64,000 nucleotides of DNA from Planomicrobium sp. CPCC 101110. Its GTDB lineage: Bacteria > Bacillota > Bacilli > Bacillales_A > Planococcaceae. Each line of letters opens with the position of its first letter. The stretch's first letter is position 1. Shown here piece by piece: positions 40,387 to 47,698 of this stretch. A program made the position numbers and the translations under genes. The notes under the pieces were generated by a model. That model saw only the letters and a list, made by a program, of their open reading frames with translations, did no database searches and was not told where the DNA came from. The stretch lies in assembly GCF_007859395.1 (NCBI RefSeq), contig NZ_VOHD01000003.1, forward strand, positions 1,285,028-1,349,027, written 5' to 3'.

Positions 40387-41715
40387 ATGTTATTCGGAAA
40401 ACAAGAAATGGCAGAATGGCTAAAGCACGAGCCGCTGCTGAAAAAAGTCGCAGATTTGGAACCGGTGGTCTGGCTGAACCCGAAACGGAAGCTCATGGAC
40501 GGCATAAACTTGCCAATTTCAAGGACAGATATGGAAGAAGCTGAGGCATTATGGCTGCGTTTTGCACCTTTTTTGGCAAATGAGTTCCCAGCGACACAGC
40601 AAACAGGCGGAATCGTCGAATCGCCTTTTCGCCCTATCCGGGAAATGAAAAAAGCTCTGAACGGTTATTGCCAGTCGGATATCCAAGGGGATCTTTTTTT
40701 GAAATGCGACAATGAGCTGGCGATAGCGGGCTCCATCAAAGCGCGCGGAGGCGTTTACGAAGTGCTGTACCACGCGGAGCAATTGGCGCTGCAGGCAGGG
40801 CTGATTTCAAAGGGAGGAAATTACGAGCTTTTTGCAAGTGACGCGTTCAAGTCGTTCTTTAGCCAGTATGCCATCGGTGTCGGCTCGACAGGGAATCTGG
40901 GATTGAGCATCGGCATAATCAGCGCAAAGCTGGGGTTTGACGTATCGGTTTACATGTCGGCAGACGCCAAACCTTGGAAAAAGGAGCTGCTGCGCGAAAG
41001 GGGGGCGACGGTCCACGAAATCGCAGGTGATTTTGGGGAAGCCATCAAGAAAGGCCGCAATCAGACCCAAGGAAATCCGAACGCTTATTTTATCGATGAC
41101 GAAAAGTCGAAAGAGCTGTTTCTCGGCTATAGCACAGCTGCTTTTCGGCTTCAGAAGCAGTTGGAAGAACAAAAGGTGGCAGTTGGACAGGACCATCCGC
41201 TGTTCGTTTACTTGCCATGCGGCGTCGGCGGCGCTCCGGGCGGAATCACGTTCGGATTAAAGCAGCTTTTCGGCGACCATGTCCATTGCTTTTTTGTTGA
41301 GCCGACCCATTCGCCGGCTGTTTTGCTCGGATTGATGACAGGAATGAAAGAAAAGATCTGCGTCCAGGATCTGGGCATCGACAATTGCACTGAAGGCGAC
41401 GGTCTTGCAGTCGGCAGGCCTTCAAGTTTTGCATCGGGCATCAGCGAACAGCTGATCAGCGGTGTTTACACAATTGAAGACGAGGAGCTGTTCAAACTGT
41501 TGGCACTGCTAGCAGACAGTGAAGGTATTTTCGTCGAGCCTTCGGCGGCGGCAGGCTTGTGCGGACCGGCCAAAGTTTTGCAATCTGATTATTGCAGAGC
41601 AAATGGAATTGATGCGAAGAATGCTGTTCATATCGTCTGGGCAACAGGCGGGGCACTTGTGCCAAAAGAGGATATGGAGGGGTTCTATAAAAAAGGAAAG
41701 GCGCTTTTGGGATAA
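40387..41715 (+). CDS. dsdA: D-serine ammonia-lyase (D-serine dehydratase)
   Basis: A 442-residue PLP enzyme converting D-serine to pyruvate and ammonia. The PLP lysine is K118 in GSIKARGG, the same number as in Escherichia coli DsdA, and the phosphate-binding glycine loop is GVGSTGNLGLSIG. NLPISRTDMEEAEALWLRF and YLPCGVGGAPGGITFG are typical. The start follows AAAGGATG by 8 bases; an upstream frame extension lacks a ribosome site. It stands alone between pabA (divergent) and a bidirectional terminator, with no transporter or DsdC-type regulator next to it. Likely role: detoxifying or using D-serine. Confidence 0.93.
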   Translation: MLFGKQEMAEWLKHEPLLKKVADLEPVVWLNPKRKLMDGINLPISRTDMEEAEALWLRFAPFLANEFPATQQTGGIVESPFRPIREMKKALNGYCQSDIQGDLFLKCDNELAIAGSIKARGGVYEVLYHAEQLALQAGLISKGGNYELFASDAFKSFFSQYAIGVGSTGNLGLSIGIISAKLGFDVSVYMSADAKPWKKELLRERGATVHEIAGDFGEAIKKGRNQTQGNPNAYFIDDEKSKELFLGYSTAAFRLQKQLEEQKVAVGQDHPLFVYLPCGVGGAPGGITFGLKQLFGDHVHCFFVEPTHSPAVLLGLMTGMKEKICVQDLGIDNCTEGDGLAVGRPSSFASGISEQLISGVYTIEDEELFKLLALLADSEGIFVEPSAAAGLCGPAKVLQSDYCRANGIDAKNAVHIVWATGGALVPKEDMEGFYKKGKALLG

Positions 41716-41816
41716 GAGGGGAGATTACTCAAAACAGTGTTATTTACAGGATTGGCGCCCCGGGGACTTTACAGCCTTATGAGGACTCGATGCTTCTGCA
41801 GAACCACTTACTCAGC

Positions 41817-41860
41817 AAAGCAGCACCGGCAATGTGGAACCAATGCCGGTGCTGCTTTTT
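41817..41860. terminator. Bidirectional terminator between dsdA and the cupredoxin lipoprotein gene
   Basis: A perfect 15-base stem AAAGCAGCACCGGCA and its complement around a 12-base loop, with T on the plus strand and A before it that serves the minus strand. The two flanking genes converge on it. Confidence 0.88.
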
Positions 41861-41880
41861 GGATGTTTGGGCTATGGCAC

Positions 41881-42351
41881 TTATTTGATGGCTACGTTAT
41901 GCTGTGCCTGGTCTTGGTTGGTCCATGTGACCGTCGTACCTGGTGCAACGGTAATCGTTTTTTCGCCAAATGCATAGTCGGCAATGTCGACTGCAACTTT
42001 CCCGGTTTGCTCTGAACCTTCTTCAACAAGGACTGTCATCTGCATTACGGGATGCGGTTCGCAAAAGATTGAAAACTCGCCCGCCGTGTTGAAAACATAG
42101 CTGGTTTCGTCGCCATTTGACAAAAGTTCAGATGCAGCACCGCTTTCAGCTTCAGGCGGACTTTCCTCCACAGCTTCCTCTTCAGTTTTTTCTTCCGCTG
42201 CTTCAGCACTTGTTTTTTCCTTCTCAGTCTTTTCTTTTTCTGCAACTGCTGCTTCAGATCCTCCGTCGGCCGTCGGCTGTTCTTCTTGGCCGCAAGCTGC
42301 CAGTGACAAAATCCCTGCAGCTATGATCAACCCGAATTTTTTGCTGCCCAT
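41881..42351 (-). CDS. Lipoprotein with a circularly permuted cupredoxin (blue copper) domain
   Basis: A 156-residue secreted lipoprotein. The signal peptide ends in the lipobox LSLAAC with C20 as lipidation site. Residues 21-75 are a Glu/Lys/Ala-rich linker. The rest is a cupredoxin with its halves exchanged: first the usual C-terminal half, FNTAGEFSIFCEPHPVMQMTVLV, with copper ligands C97, H100 and M103, then the usual N-terminal half, IADYAFGEKTITVAPGTTV and TWTNQDQAQHNVAIK, with the first ligand H151. The protein ends there, next to a terminator, so this is not a frameshifted normal domain. All four type 1 copper ligands are kept. A near-perfect palindrome lies about 150 bases upstream. 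Electron transfer or copper binding at the outer membrane face is likely; partner unknown. Confidence 0.75.
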   Translation of the reverse strand: MGSKKFGLIIAAGILSLAACGQEEQPTADGGSEAAVAEKEKTEKEKTSAEAAEEKTEEEAVEESPPEAESGAASELLSNGDETSYVFNTAGEFSIFCEPHPVMQMTVLVEEGSEQTGKVAVDIADYAFGEKTITVAPGTTVTWTNQDQAQHNVAIK

Positions 42352-42498
42352 ATCTTCTCCTCCTCTTTTGTATTCTTTCCTATAGAACGCAGGAAAAGGC
42401 AGATTAGATTACTTTCTGCATAAGAAGATTCTTTTTCTTGAAGAATAGAGCCTTTACTGTTGATGATATAAGGTCATCATTAATGATCAAGTTACTCT

Positions 42499-42522
42499 TT
42501 TAAACGGTATATACTGTTTGAA
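42499..42522. promoter_or_regulatory. 24-base near-perfect palindrome upstream of the cupredoxin gene
   Basis: The sequence centred on GTATATAC has arms TTTAAACG / TGTTTGAA and matches its own complement at 10 of 12 pairs. It lies about 150 bases upstream of the minus-strand lipoprotein start and could be a dimeric regulator site. The remainder of the 272-base gap (42352-42623) holds a strong ribosome site for the lipoprotein (AGAGGAGGAG) and nothing else I recognise. Confidence 0.4.
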
Positions 42523-42623
42523 TAATGATAAACAAGTATTCCACCTGATTTCTTCCATTCTTTTTGAAGAAGCCGGTTTTGCAAAGGGAAGCCTATTCTT
42601 GGAATTGCCGTCTTTCTCTTTGG

Positions 42624-43238
42624 TCAGTGCGAAAACAATTGAGAGAGGACGAAAAGGGCCATTGCCCAGACGATCAGCGCCGATAGTTGGTTTATCCTTT
42701 TCAAAAGCCTGCCGCTTGTATCAAACTGGCCGACTTTCCTTCCTGCAATCGCCAGTGAAAAAAACCAGATCCAAGAGACGCCAATAACCGCCGATGTAAA
42801 AAACCATTTCTCCTCCCCGGTATAAACGAGTGAACTTGTGCCGATCACCCCGATGGTATCCATGATGGCATGCGGATTCAGCAAAGAGACGGATGCCGCA
42901 AATGTGATTTGCCGTTTGGCAGACAACCGGCTGCTCCGCTGATGGGCGCCCTTTTCAGGAGTTGTCCTCCACATCACCCATCCCATATAGGCTAAAAATA
43001 AAAAGCCCACCAGAAACAATGATGTCCTCAACCATTCGAAATTAAGGACGACAACTGATACGCCAGTGACGGCCAAGTAAATGAGCATAGTATCGCAAAT
43101 GGCAGCTGTCATAATGGCAGGCCATGCGTGGGAGAATTTCCTATGCGCCGCGCCTTGATTGAATATGAATACGTTCTGGACTCCTAATGGCAGGATAAGG
43201 CCGAACGCTAATACGATTCCATGAAGTAATGGTTCCAC
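42624..43238 (-). CDS. LysE/ArgO family amino-acid exporter
   Basis: A 204-residue membrane protein with about six membrane segments and the LysE-family N terminus HGIVLAFGLILPLGVQNVFIFNQG. TAAICDTMLIYLAVTG, FLFLAYMGWVMWR and SLLNPHAIMDTIGVIG complete the family pattern; the last includes the conserved NPxA motif. I place the start at GTG 43238, seven bases after AGGAGG on this strand. Family members export lysine, arginine or analogues such as canavanine. The divergent neighbour is a T-box-controlled arginyl-tRNA synthetase, which suggests but does not prove arginine as substrate. Confidence 0.85.
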   Translation of the reverse strand: MEPLLHGIVLAFGLILPLGVQNVFIFNQGAAHRKFSHAWPAIMTAAICDTMLIYLAVTGVSVVVLNFEWLRTSLFLVGFLFLAYMGWVMWRTTPEKGAHQRSSRLSAKRQITFAASVSLLNPHAIMDTIGVIGTSSLVYTGEEKWFFTSAVIGVSWIWFFSLAIAGRKVGQFDTSGRLLKRINQLSALIVWAMALFVLSQLFSH

Positions 43239-43295
43239 AATTTTTCCTCCTGACATCCACTTGTATTAGGATAAAGAAAAATTACCGATTTGTCT

Positions 43296-43329
43296 CCAAC
43301 CAATTGGCTGCCAAACCAACCAATTGGTT
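43296..43329. promoter_or_regulatory. Two CCAACCAATTGG boxes 20 bases apart, candidate operator
   Basis: Identical 12-base boxes lie at 43296-43307 and 43316-43327, exactly two helical turns apart, each around the palindrome CCAATTGG. They lie 58-91 bases upstream of the exporter start, where its promoter should be, and about 80 bases upstream of the argS promoter on the other strand. Confidence 0.5.
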
Positions 43330-43410
43330 TCTGCAACTGTCAAAAGAATAATTTCCTATCGAAGCGAACAACGCAATACCAGTACCGTAACCGATTTTCA
43401 AAAAAATATT

Positions 43411-43439
43411 TTGACATTTTATTTCCATTGGGATAAACT
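43411..43439 (+). promoter_or_regulatory. Sigma-A promoter of the argS T-box leader
   Basis: Consensus TTGACA (43411-43416) and TAAACT (43434-43439) with a 17-base spacer, just upstream of the T-box RNA. Confidence 0.8.
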
Positions 43440-43445
43440 AGCGAA

Positions 43446-43684
43446 AATACACAAAATTCAGTGAAGAAGAAAGTAGGAAAGAGGACGGCATAAGCGAGCC
43501 GGGGATGGTGTGAGCCCGGTGGCCCGCTCTTTGTGAAACGCACTTCTGAGAAGCGGCCTGAACGGTTCAGTAGGGCTTTGCCGGAGAAATCCGTTATCTT
43601 TTTTAAGCTGGTCCAGCAATGGACAATCAGAGTGGTACCGCGGGAAATCCCGTCTCTAATATATAGAGACGGGATTTTTTTGGT
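43446..43684 (+). ncRNA. T-box leader of argS (arginine specifier CGC)
   Basis: The leader contains the T-box core GAGTGGTACCGCGG (43630-43643), the stem I pattern GAGCCGGGGATGGTGTGAGCC (distal loop with GGTG) and a specifier loop GTGAAACGCACTTCTGAG with CGC (Arg) at 43539-43541. The terminator ATCCCGTCTCTA / TAGAGACGGGAT with a T-run lies at 43648-43682. The specifier register matches that of the ileS leader in this window (GAAA, specifier, ACT). Confidence 0.93.
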
Positions 43685-43705
43685 TCAACAAATGGAGGGG
43701 AAAAC

Positions 43706-45394
43706 ATGGAGAAGACGATTTATGCAGAAGCGATCAAAGAACAGTCCCGTGGATTTTTAACGATGGACACGGTTATCGGCCTCATCGAAAAACCGAAATT
43801 CAAAGGACAAGGGGATATGGCTTTCCCTTGCTTTGCTTTAGCCAAAACGATGCACAAAGCGCCGCAAAAAATTGCTGAAGAAATTGCCGTCAAAATAGAG
43901 CATCCATTGTTTGAGAAAGTTGTAGCGGACGGCCCTTATATCAACTGCTTCCTGCAAAAAGAAACTGTCAGCAAAAAGATCGTTGAGGCTGTCTTGGCCA
44001 AAGGCTCCTCATATGGATCCCATTCTTTTGGGAAAGGGAAAAGCATCGCCATCGATTTTTCTTCCCCGAACATTGCCAAACCGTTTTCGATGGGTCACCT
44101 GCGTTCGACCGTCATCGGCAATTCACTCGCCCACATTGCGGAAAAATGCGGCTATACAGCGGTCCGCATCAATCATTTGGGCGATTGGGGAACGCAGTTC
44201 GGCAAATTGATAGCCGCTTATCGGCTTTGGGGCAATGAAGAAGATGTGCGGAAAGCTCCAATCAAAGAATTGCTTGCCCTATATGTCAAATTCCATAAAG
44301 AAGCGGAAAAGGATCCAAGCTTGAACGAGGCAGGTCGCCTCTGGTTCAAAAAACTTGAAGAAGGAAACGAAGAGGCGAAGAGGTTATGGAAGTGGTTCCG
44401 TGATGAATCGCTTCAAGAATTCTCGAAAATATACGGATTATTAGGTGTGGAGTTTGATTCGACCGCCGGCGAAGCATTCTACAACGACAAAATGGAACGG
44501 GCACTCGAACTGCTGGATGAACGGAACTTGCTGGCTTCTTCACAAGGGGCGGAAGTTGTAGACTTGGAGGAATCCGGATTGCCTCCGATGCTGGCAAAGA
44601 AAAGCGACGGAGCCACATTGTACGCTACGCGGGATCTTGCAGCTGCTCTTTACCGGCAGGAGCAATACGGATTTTCAAAAGCCTGGTATGTGGTCGGTTT
44701 TGAGCAAACGCTCCATTTCAAACAATTGTTCTTAGTGCTCCAGAAAATGGGCTTCGATTGGGCACAGGAGATGATCCATATCCCATTCGGATTTGTCCTG
44801 AAGGGCGGGAAAAAAATGTCTACCCGGAAAGGGGAGGTCGTCTTGCTTGAAGAAGTACTGTCAGAAGCAATTCGGCTGGCCGAGAGGAACATTGAAGAGA
44901 AAAATTCTTTTTTGGCAGACAAACAACAAGTGGCCCGAATGGTCGGTGTAGGGGCGGTAATTTTCCATGATTTAAAAAACGACAGGCAGACCAATGTGGA
45001 ATTCTCACTGGAGGATATGCTGAAATTTGAAGGGACAACCGGTCCTTACGTCCAGTACACCCATGCACGGGCTTGTTCGGTTCTGAGAAAGTCTTCTATC
45101 GAAATAGATGCAGGGGCTTCAAAAGGTCTGGCGGATGAAGCAAGCTGGGCCGTGGCAAAACTGCTCATGGAATTCCCGTCCATCACCGAAAAAAGCTTCC
45201 ATCAAAATGAACCATCAGCCATTGCCAAATACGTGCTGGAGCTGTCCCAGGAATTCAATAAGTATTACAGCCAGGTCAAGATATTAGCGGACGATGCGGA
45301 GCAGGAAAGCAGGCTCGCGCTTGTCAAAGCCGTAACGATTGTTCTTTCGGAAGGCTTAAGGCTGCTTGGGATGAAAGCGCCAAGTGAAATGTGA
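43706..45394 (+). CDS. argS: Arginyl-tRNA synthetase, SPNIAKPF type
   Basis: A 562-residue class I synthetase. The HIGH motif is S128-M-G-H131 in SSPNIAKPFSMGHLRST and the KMSKS-like loop is K370-M-S-T-R374. FVLKGGKKMS, TTGPYVQYTHARACSVLRK and the C-terminal LLMEFPSITEKSF anticodon-binding domain are also visible. This motif set differs from B. subtilis ArgS, which has SANPTGDLHLGHARG and KMSKRTG; it is the form known from streptococci, enterococci and eukaryotic cytosol. It may therefore be a second or transferred ArgRS. Expression depends on the T-box leader. Start supported by GGAGGGGAAAAC. Confidence 0.93.
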   Translation: MEKTIYAEAIKEQSRGFLTMDTVIGLIEKPKFKGQGDMAFPCFALAKTMHKAPQKIAEEIAVKIEHPLFEKVVADGPYINCFLQKETVSKKIVEAVLAKGSSYGSHSFGKGKSIAIDFSSPNIAKPFSMGHLRSTVIGNSLAHIAEKCGYTAVRINHLGDWGTQFGKLIAAYRLWGNEEDVRKAPIKELLALYVKFHKEAEKDPSLNEAGRLWFKKLEEGNEEAKRLWKWFRDESLQEFSKIYGLLGVEFDSTAGEAFYNDKMERALELLDERNLLASSQGAEVVDLEESGLPPMLAKKSDGATLYATRDLAAALYRQEQYGFSKAWYVVGFEQTLHFKQLFLVLQKMGFDWAQEMIHIPFGFVLKGGKKMSTRKGEVVLLEEVLSEAIRLAERNIEEKNSFLADKQQVARMVGVGAVIFHDLKNDRQTNVEFSLEDMLKFEGTTGPYVQYTHARACSVLRKSSIEIDAGASKGLADEASWAVAKLLMEFPSITEKSFHQNEPSAIAKYVLELSQEFNKYYSQVKILADDAEQESRLALVKAVTIVLSEGLRLLGMKAPSEM

Positions 45395-45478
45395 AAAATA
45401 ACTTGGCTGTTTGCAGGACTCTCTATAAGTAAAGCGAATTAGTAGAGGGTCATACAAAACTGGAATGGAGGAGAACCC

Positions 45479-45904
45479 ATGGCCCTGCAAGCAAAAGAGA
45501 TGTATGTCAACTTGCCGGTAAAAGACTTGGACAAATCAGTCGGATTTTTCAGGAAGTTGGGATTTGATTTTCACCCCGAAATGACAGATGAAAATGCGTC
45601 ATGCATGATTGTCGGCGAAAACATCTTCGTCATGCTGTTGACTGAACCGTTCTTCCAAACCTTCACCAAAAAAGAGCTCACGGATGCGACAAAAAACGCA
45701 GAAGTCATTGTGGCAATTTCCGCAGACAGCCGGCAAAGCGTCAACGATATCGTCAACAAAGCGCTGGAGGCCGGCGGATCGGCAATGAACGATCCGATGG
45801 ACAACGAGTATATGTACGCCTGGAGCTTCCAGGATCTTGACGGGCATTTATGGGAAGTCATGGCGATGCCGGAAAATGACGATTTGGATAAAAGCAGCAC
45901 TTGA
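45479..45904 (+). CDS. VOC (glyoxalase/bleomycin resistance-like) family protein
   Basis: A 141-residue protein with the paired beta-alpha-beta-beta-beta modules of the vicinal oxygen chelate fold. MYVNLPVKDLDKSVGFFRKLGF opens the first module and SFQDLDGHLWEVMAM closes the second, with a glutamate at the usual metal position. Family members include glyoxalase I, dioxygenases and antibiotic-binding proteins, and the substrate cannot be told. AATGGAGGAGAA precedes the ATG. It is monocistronic or weakly linked to argS, whose stop lies 84 bases upstream. Confidence 0.85.
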   Translation: MALQAKEMYVNLPVKDLDKSVGFFRKLGFDFHPEMTDENASCMIVGENIFVMLLTEPFFQTFTKKELTDATKNAEVIVAISADSRQSVNDIVNKALEAGGSAMNDPMDNEYMYAWSFQDLDGHLWEVMAMPENDDLDKSST

Positions 45905-45910
45905 AAGAAA

Positions 45911-45942
45911 AAAAGCTTGAGGAGAAATTCCTCAAGCTTTTT
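45911..45942. terminator. Bidirectional terminator between the VOC gene and the ABC permease gene
   Basis: A stem AAAGCTTGAGGA with its complement around a short GAAA-like loop, flanked by A- and T-runs on the two strands. The genes on either side converge here. Confidence 0.9.
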
Positions 45943-45943
45943 C

Positions 45944-46621
45944 TTATAGATAATCGGCATAACGCTTTTCAAGATAATTCTGCAGCAGGGTCATAACCGA
46001 GCAGATCGCCCAGTAGATGAGCGCCACCAAAATCAGCAATGTCAGCAAATCATATTCACGCGCCCCGACAATGCGGGCTTTTTGGAAAATTTCCGGGACA
46101 GTGATCATCGCGGCCAGTGATGAAGCTTTGATCAAATCCAAATAAACATTCGACAAGGGCGGCACGGCAATGCGGATTGACTGCGGCAGGATGATGCGGC
46201 GCATCGTTTGCCAATAAGTCATGCCAAGAGCTTTCGACGATTCCCATTGGCCTTTATCGACCGATGCCAAGGATGAACGGAATACTTCCGCAATATACGC
46301 TGCGCTGTTGATTGAAAAGCCGATCAGAGCCGCTTGCACAGCTGTGAATTCTATGCCGATGACCGGCAGCGCAAAATACAGCAAAAACAAAATGACCAAA
46401 ATCGGAACGCCGCGCATAAACGAAATGTACAAACGGGCTGGCCATTCAAGCGCTTTATAAGGTGCGGTGCGCGCCAGTGCGAGGAAAAACCCGATCACGA
46501 TGCCGACGGCCATGCTGACGATGGAAATCAGCAATGTATACCAAATTCCTTCCATGACATACCAAAATGATTCGATAGCTAATGCGGGGTCAAACAGCAA
46601 ACCCCATTCTATGTCATTCAT
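45944..46621 (-). CDS. Polar amino-acid ABC transporter permease
   Basis: A 225-residue HisM/GlnP-type permease with about five membrane segments. YTLLISIVSMAVGIVIGFFLA and FMRGVPILVILFLLYF are typical N-terminal features, and the EAA loop that contacts the ATPase is SSKALGMTYWQTMRRIILPQ. It lies 21 bases downstream of the binding-protein gene on the same strand. The closest relatives in Bacillus are cystine permeases (TcyB/TcyL group), but specificity is inferred only from general similarity. No ATP-binding subunit gene adjoins. Confidence 0.87.
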   Translation of the reverse strand: MNDIEWGLLFDPALAIESFWYVMEGIWYTLLISIVSMAVGIVIGFFLALARTAPYKALEWPARLYISFMRGVPILVILFLLYFALPVIGIEFTAVQAALIGFSINSAAYIAEVFRSSLASVDKGQWESSKALGMTYWQTMRRIILPQSIRIAVPPLSNVYLDLIKASSLAAMITVPEIFQKARIVGAREYDLLTLLILVALIYWAICSVMTLLQNYLEKRYADYL

Positions 46622-46642
46622 GGACGACCCTCCAATTCTGTT

Positions 46643-47491
46643 TTATTCCATATCCGGTTTTTCGGAAACATCGGCACCCGCAAAAAATTCAGCGGAAATT
46701 TCAGAGATGGTGCCATCCGCGAGCATTTCCTTCAGGACCCGATCGACATTTTCCGCAAGTTCTTTGTTGTCTTTGTTCATGACAAGCCCGACTTCCGAGG
46801 GGCTGTATTTGATGTCCGGATGAATGGTGATGTTCAATTCCGGGAAGGCTGCAACACCAAAAGTGGACAAGTAATAGTCATTCAAAATAACATCCGTCCG
46901 CCCGATAGAGACGTCGCGCAAATATACTTCGTTTGATGCGTTGTCATATGTCACTTCTTCTGCCCCGTAGCTGCGGGCAATTTCCATATAAATCGATGTG
47001 GAAACGCCGGCAGCTTTTTTGCCTTTGATGTCTTCTAATGTTTTAATGCCGGACAAGTCGTCTTTGCGTACAACTGCAGTGCCATAAGAATATTTGATTG
47101 GTGTTGAGAAGGCGAAGTTGTCTTTCCGGTCTTCCGTGATTTCTATGTCGTTTGCGGCCATATCGATTTGGCCGGTGGAAACGCTTGTAAGCATCTCGTC
47201 AAATCCGAGTTCTGTGAATTCGATTTCCAAATCCAAACGTTTGCCGATTTCACGGACAACTTCAACTTCAAAGCCGGTCAATTCATCCGTTTCCGCATCA
47301 TGAAAAGAAGTGGCAAGCAGCGTTCCTGAAGTCGCGACTTTCATTGAGCCTTGCTCCTGGATTTCGTCCCAGGCAGTCTTCGGCTCCTCGGCTGTTTCTG
47401 ATGAATCGCTGTTGCCGCAAGCGGAAAGCAATAAAACGGAAATGGCGCTTGATGCCATAAATAGTTTTTGTTTCGAAAAAAGTTTTTTCAT
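46643..47491 (-). CDS. Amino-acid ABC transporter substrate-binding lipoprotein
   Basis: A 282-residue lipoprotein with signal peptide and lipobox LLLSAC (cysteine near residue 25). The family 3 periplasmic binding fold shows LTGFEVEVVREIGKRL, FDEMLTSVSTGQIDMAANDIEIT, and DLSGIKTLEDIKGKKAAGVSTS. It captures an amino acid, possibly cystine, and delivers it to the permease encoded next. A GGAGG ribosome site precedes the start on the minus strand. The 200 bases upstream are AT-rich and hold no riboswitch I could recognise. Confidence 0.87.
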   Translation of the reverse strand: MKKLFSKQKLFMASSAISVLLLSACGNSDSSETAEEPKTAWDEIQEQGSMKVATSGTLLATSFHDAETDELTGFEVEVVREIGKRLDLEIEFTELGFDEMLTSVSTGQIDMAANDIEITEDRKDNFAFSTPIKYSYGTAVVRKDDLSGIKTLEDIKGKKAAGVSTSIYMEIARSYGAEEVTYDNASNEVYLRDVSIGRTDVILNDYYLSTFGVAAFPELNITIHPDIKYSPSEVGLVMNKDNKELAENVDRVLKEMLADGTISEISAEFFAGADVSEKPDME

Positions 47492-47658
47492 TATAAACCT
47501 CCAAATTAGTTAGTCCTTTAAAAAGATAGCATCTTGGGCTCTATAGGGCAATAAAATGTTATAGGATTAATAGGGTTTAGAAATAATATAGATATTATGT
47601 TAATAAATTGATTTAGGGATGATTCTTACACAGACGGAAGGATGGTCTGCAGAAAAAG

Positions 47659-47692
47659 AACAGCCGGAAAGCATGGATGCTTTCCGGCTGTA
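47659..47692 (-). terminator. Terminator of rqcH
   Basis: A perfect stem CAGCCGGAAAGC / GCTTTCCGGCTG with a six-base loop, followed on the minus strand by a TTCTTTTTC tract; 7 bases beyond the rqcH stop. Confidence 0.85.
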
Positions 47693-47698
47693 AACCTC

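Noticed and set aside
41737-42015. 92-codon plus-strand frame overlapping the dsdA terminator and lipoprotein gene
   Set aside because: It crosses a strong bidirectional terminator and is antisense to a well supported lipoprotein gene.
41881-42351. Reading the cupredoxin as a frameshifted or truncated normal domain
   Set aside because: The sequence beyond the stop is a terminator with no coding continuation in any frame, and the copper-loop half precedes the other half in the same frame.
45411-45461. Nine-base hairpin (GACTCTCTA / TAGAGGGTC) between argS and the VOC gene, considered as terminator or riboswitch
   Set aside because: It has a large loop, no T-run and no recognisable conserved RNA core.
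47492-47698. Possible riboswitch or S-box upstream of the ABC binding-protein gene
   Set aside because: The region is AT-rich without the conserved helices of SAM or other known leaders; only the rqcH terminator is clear.
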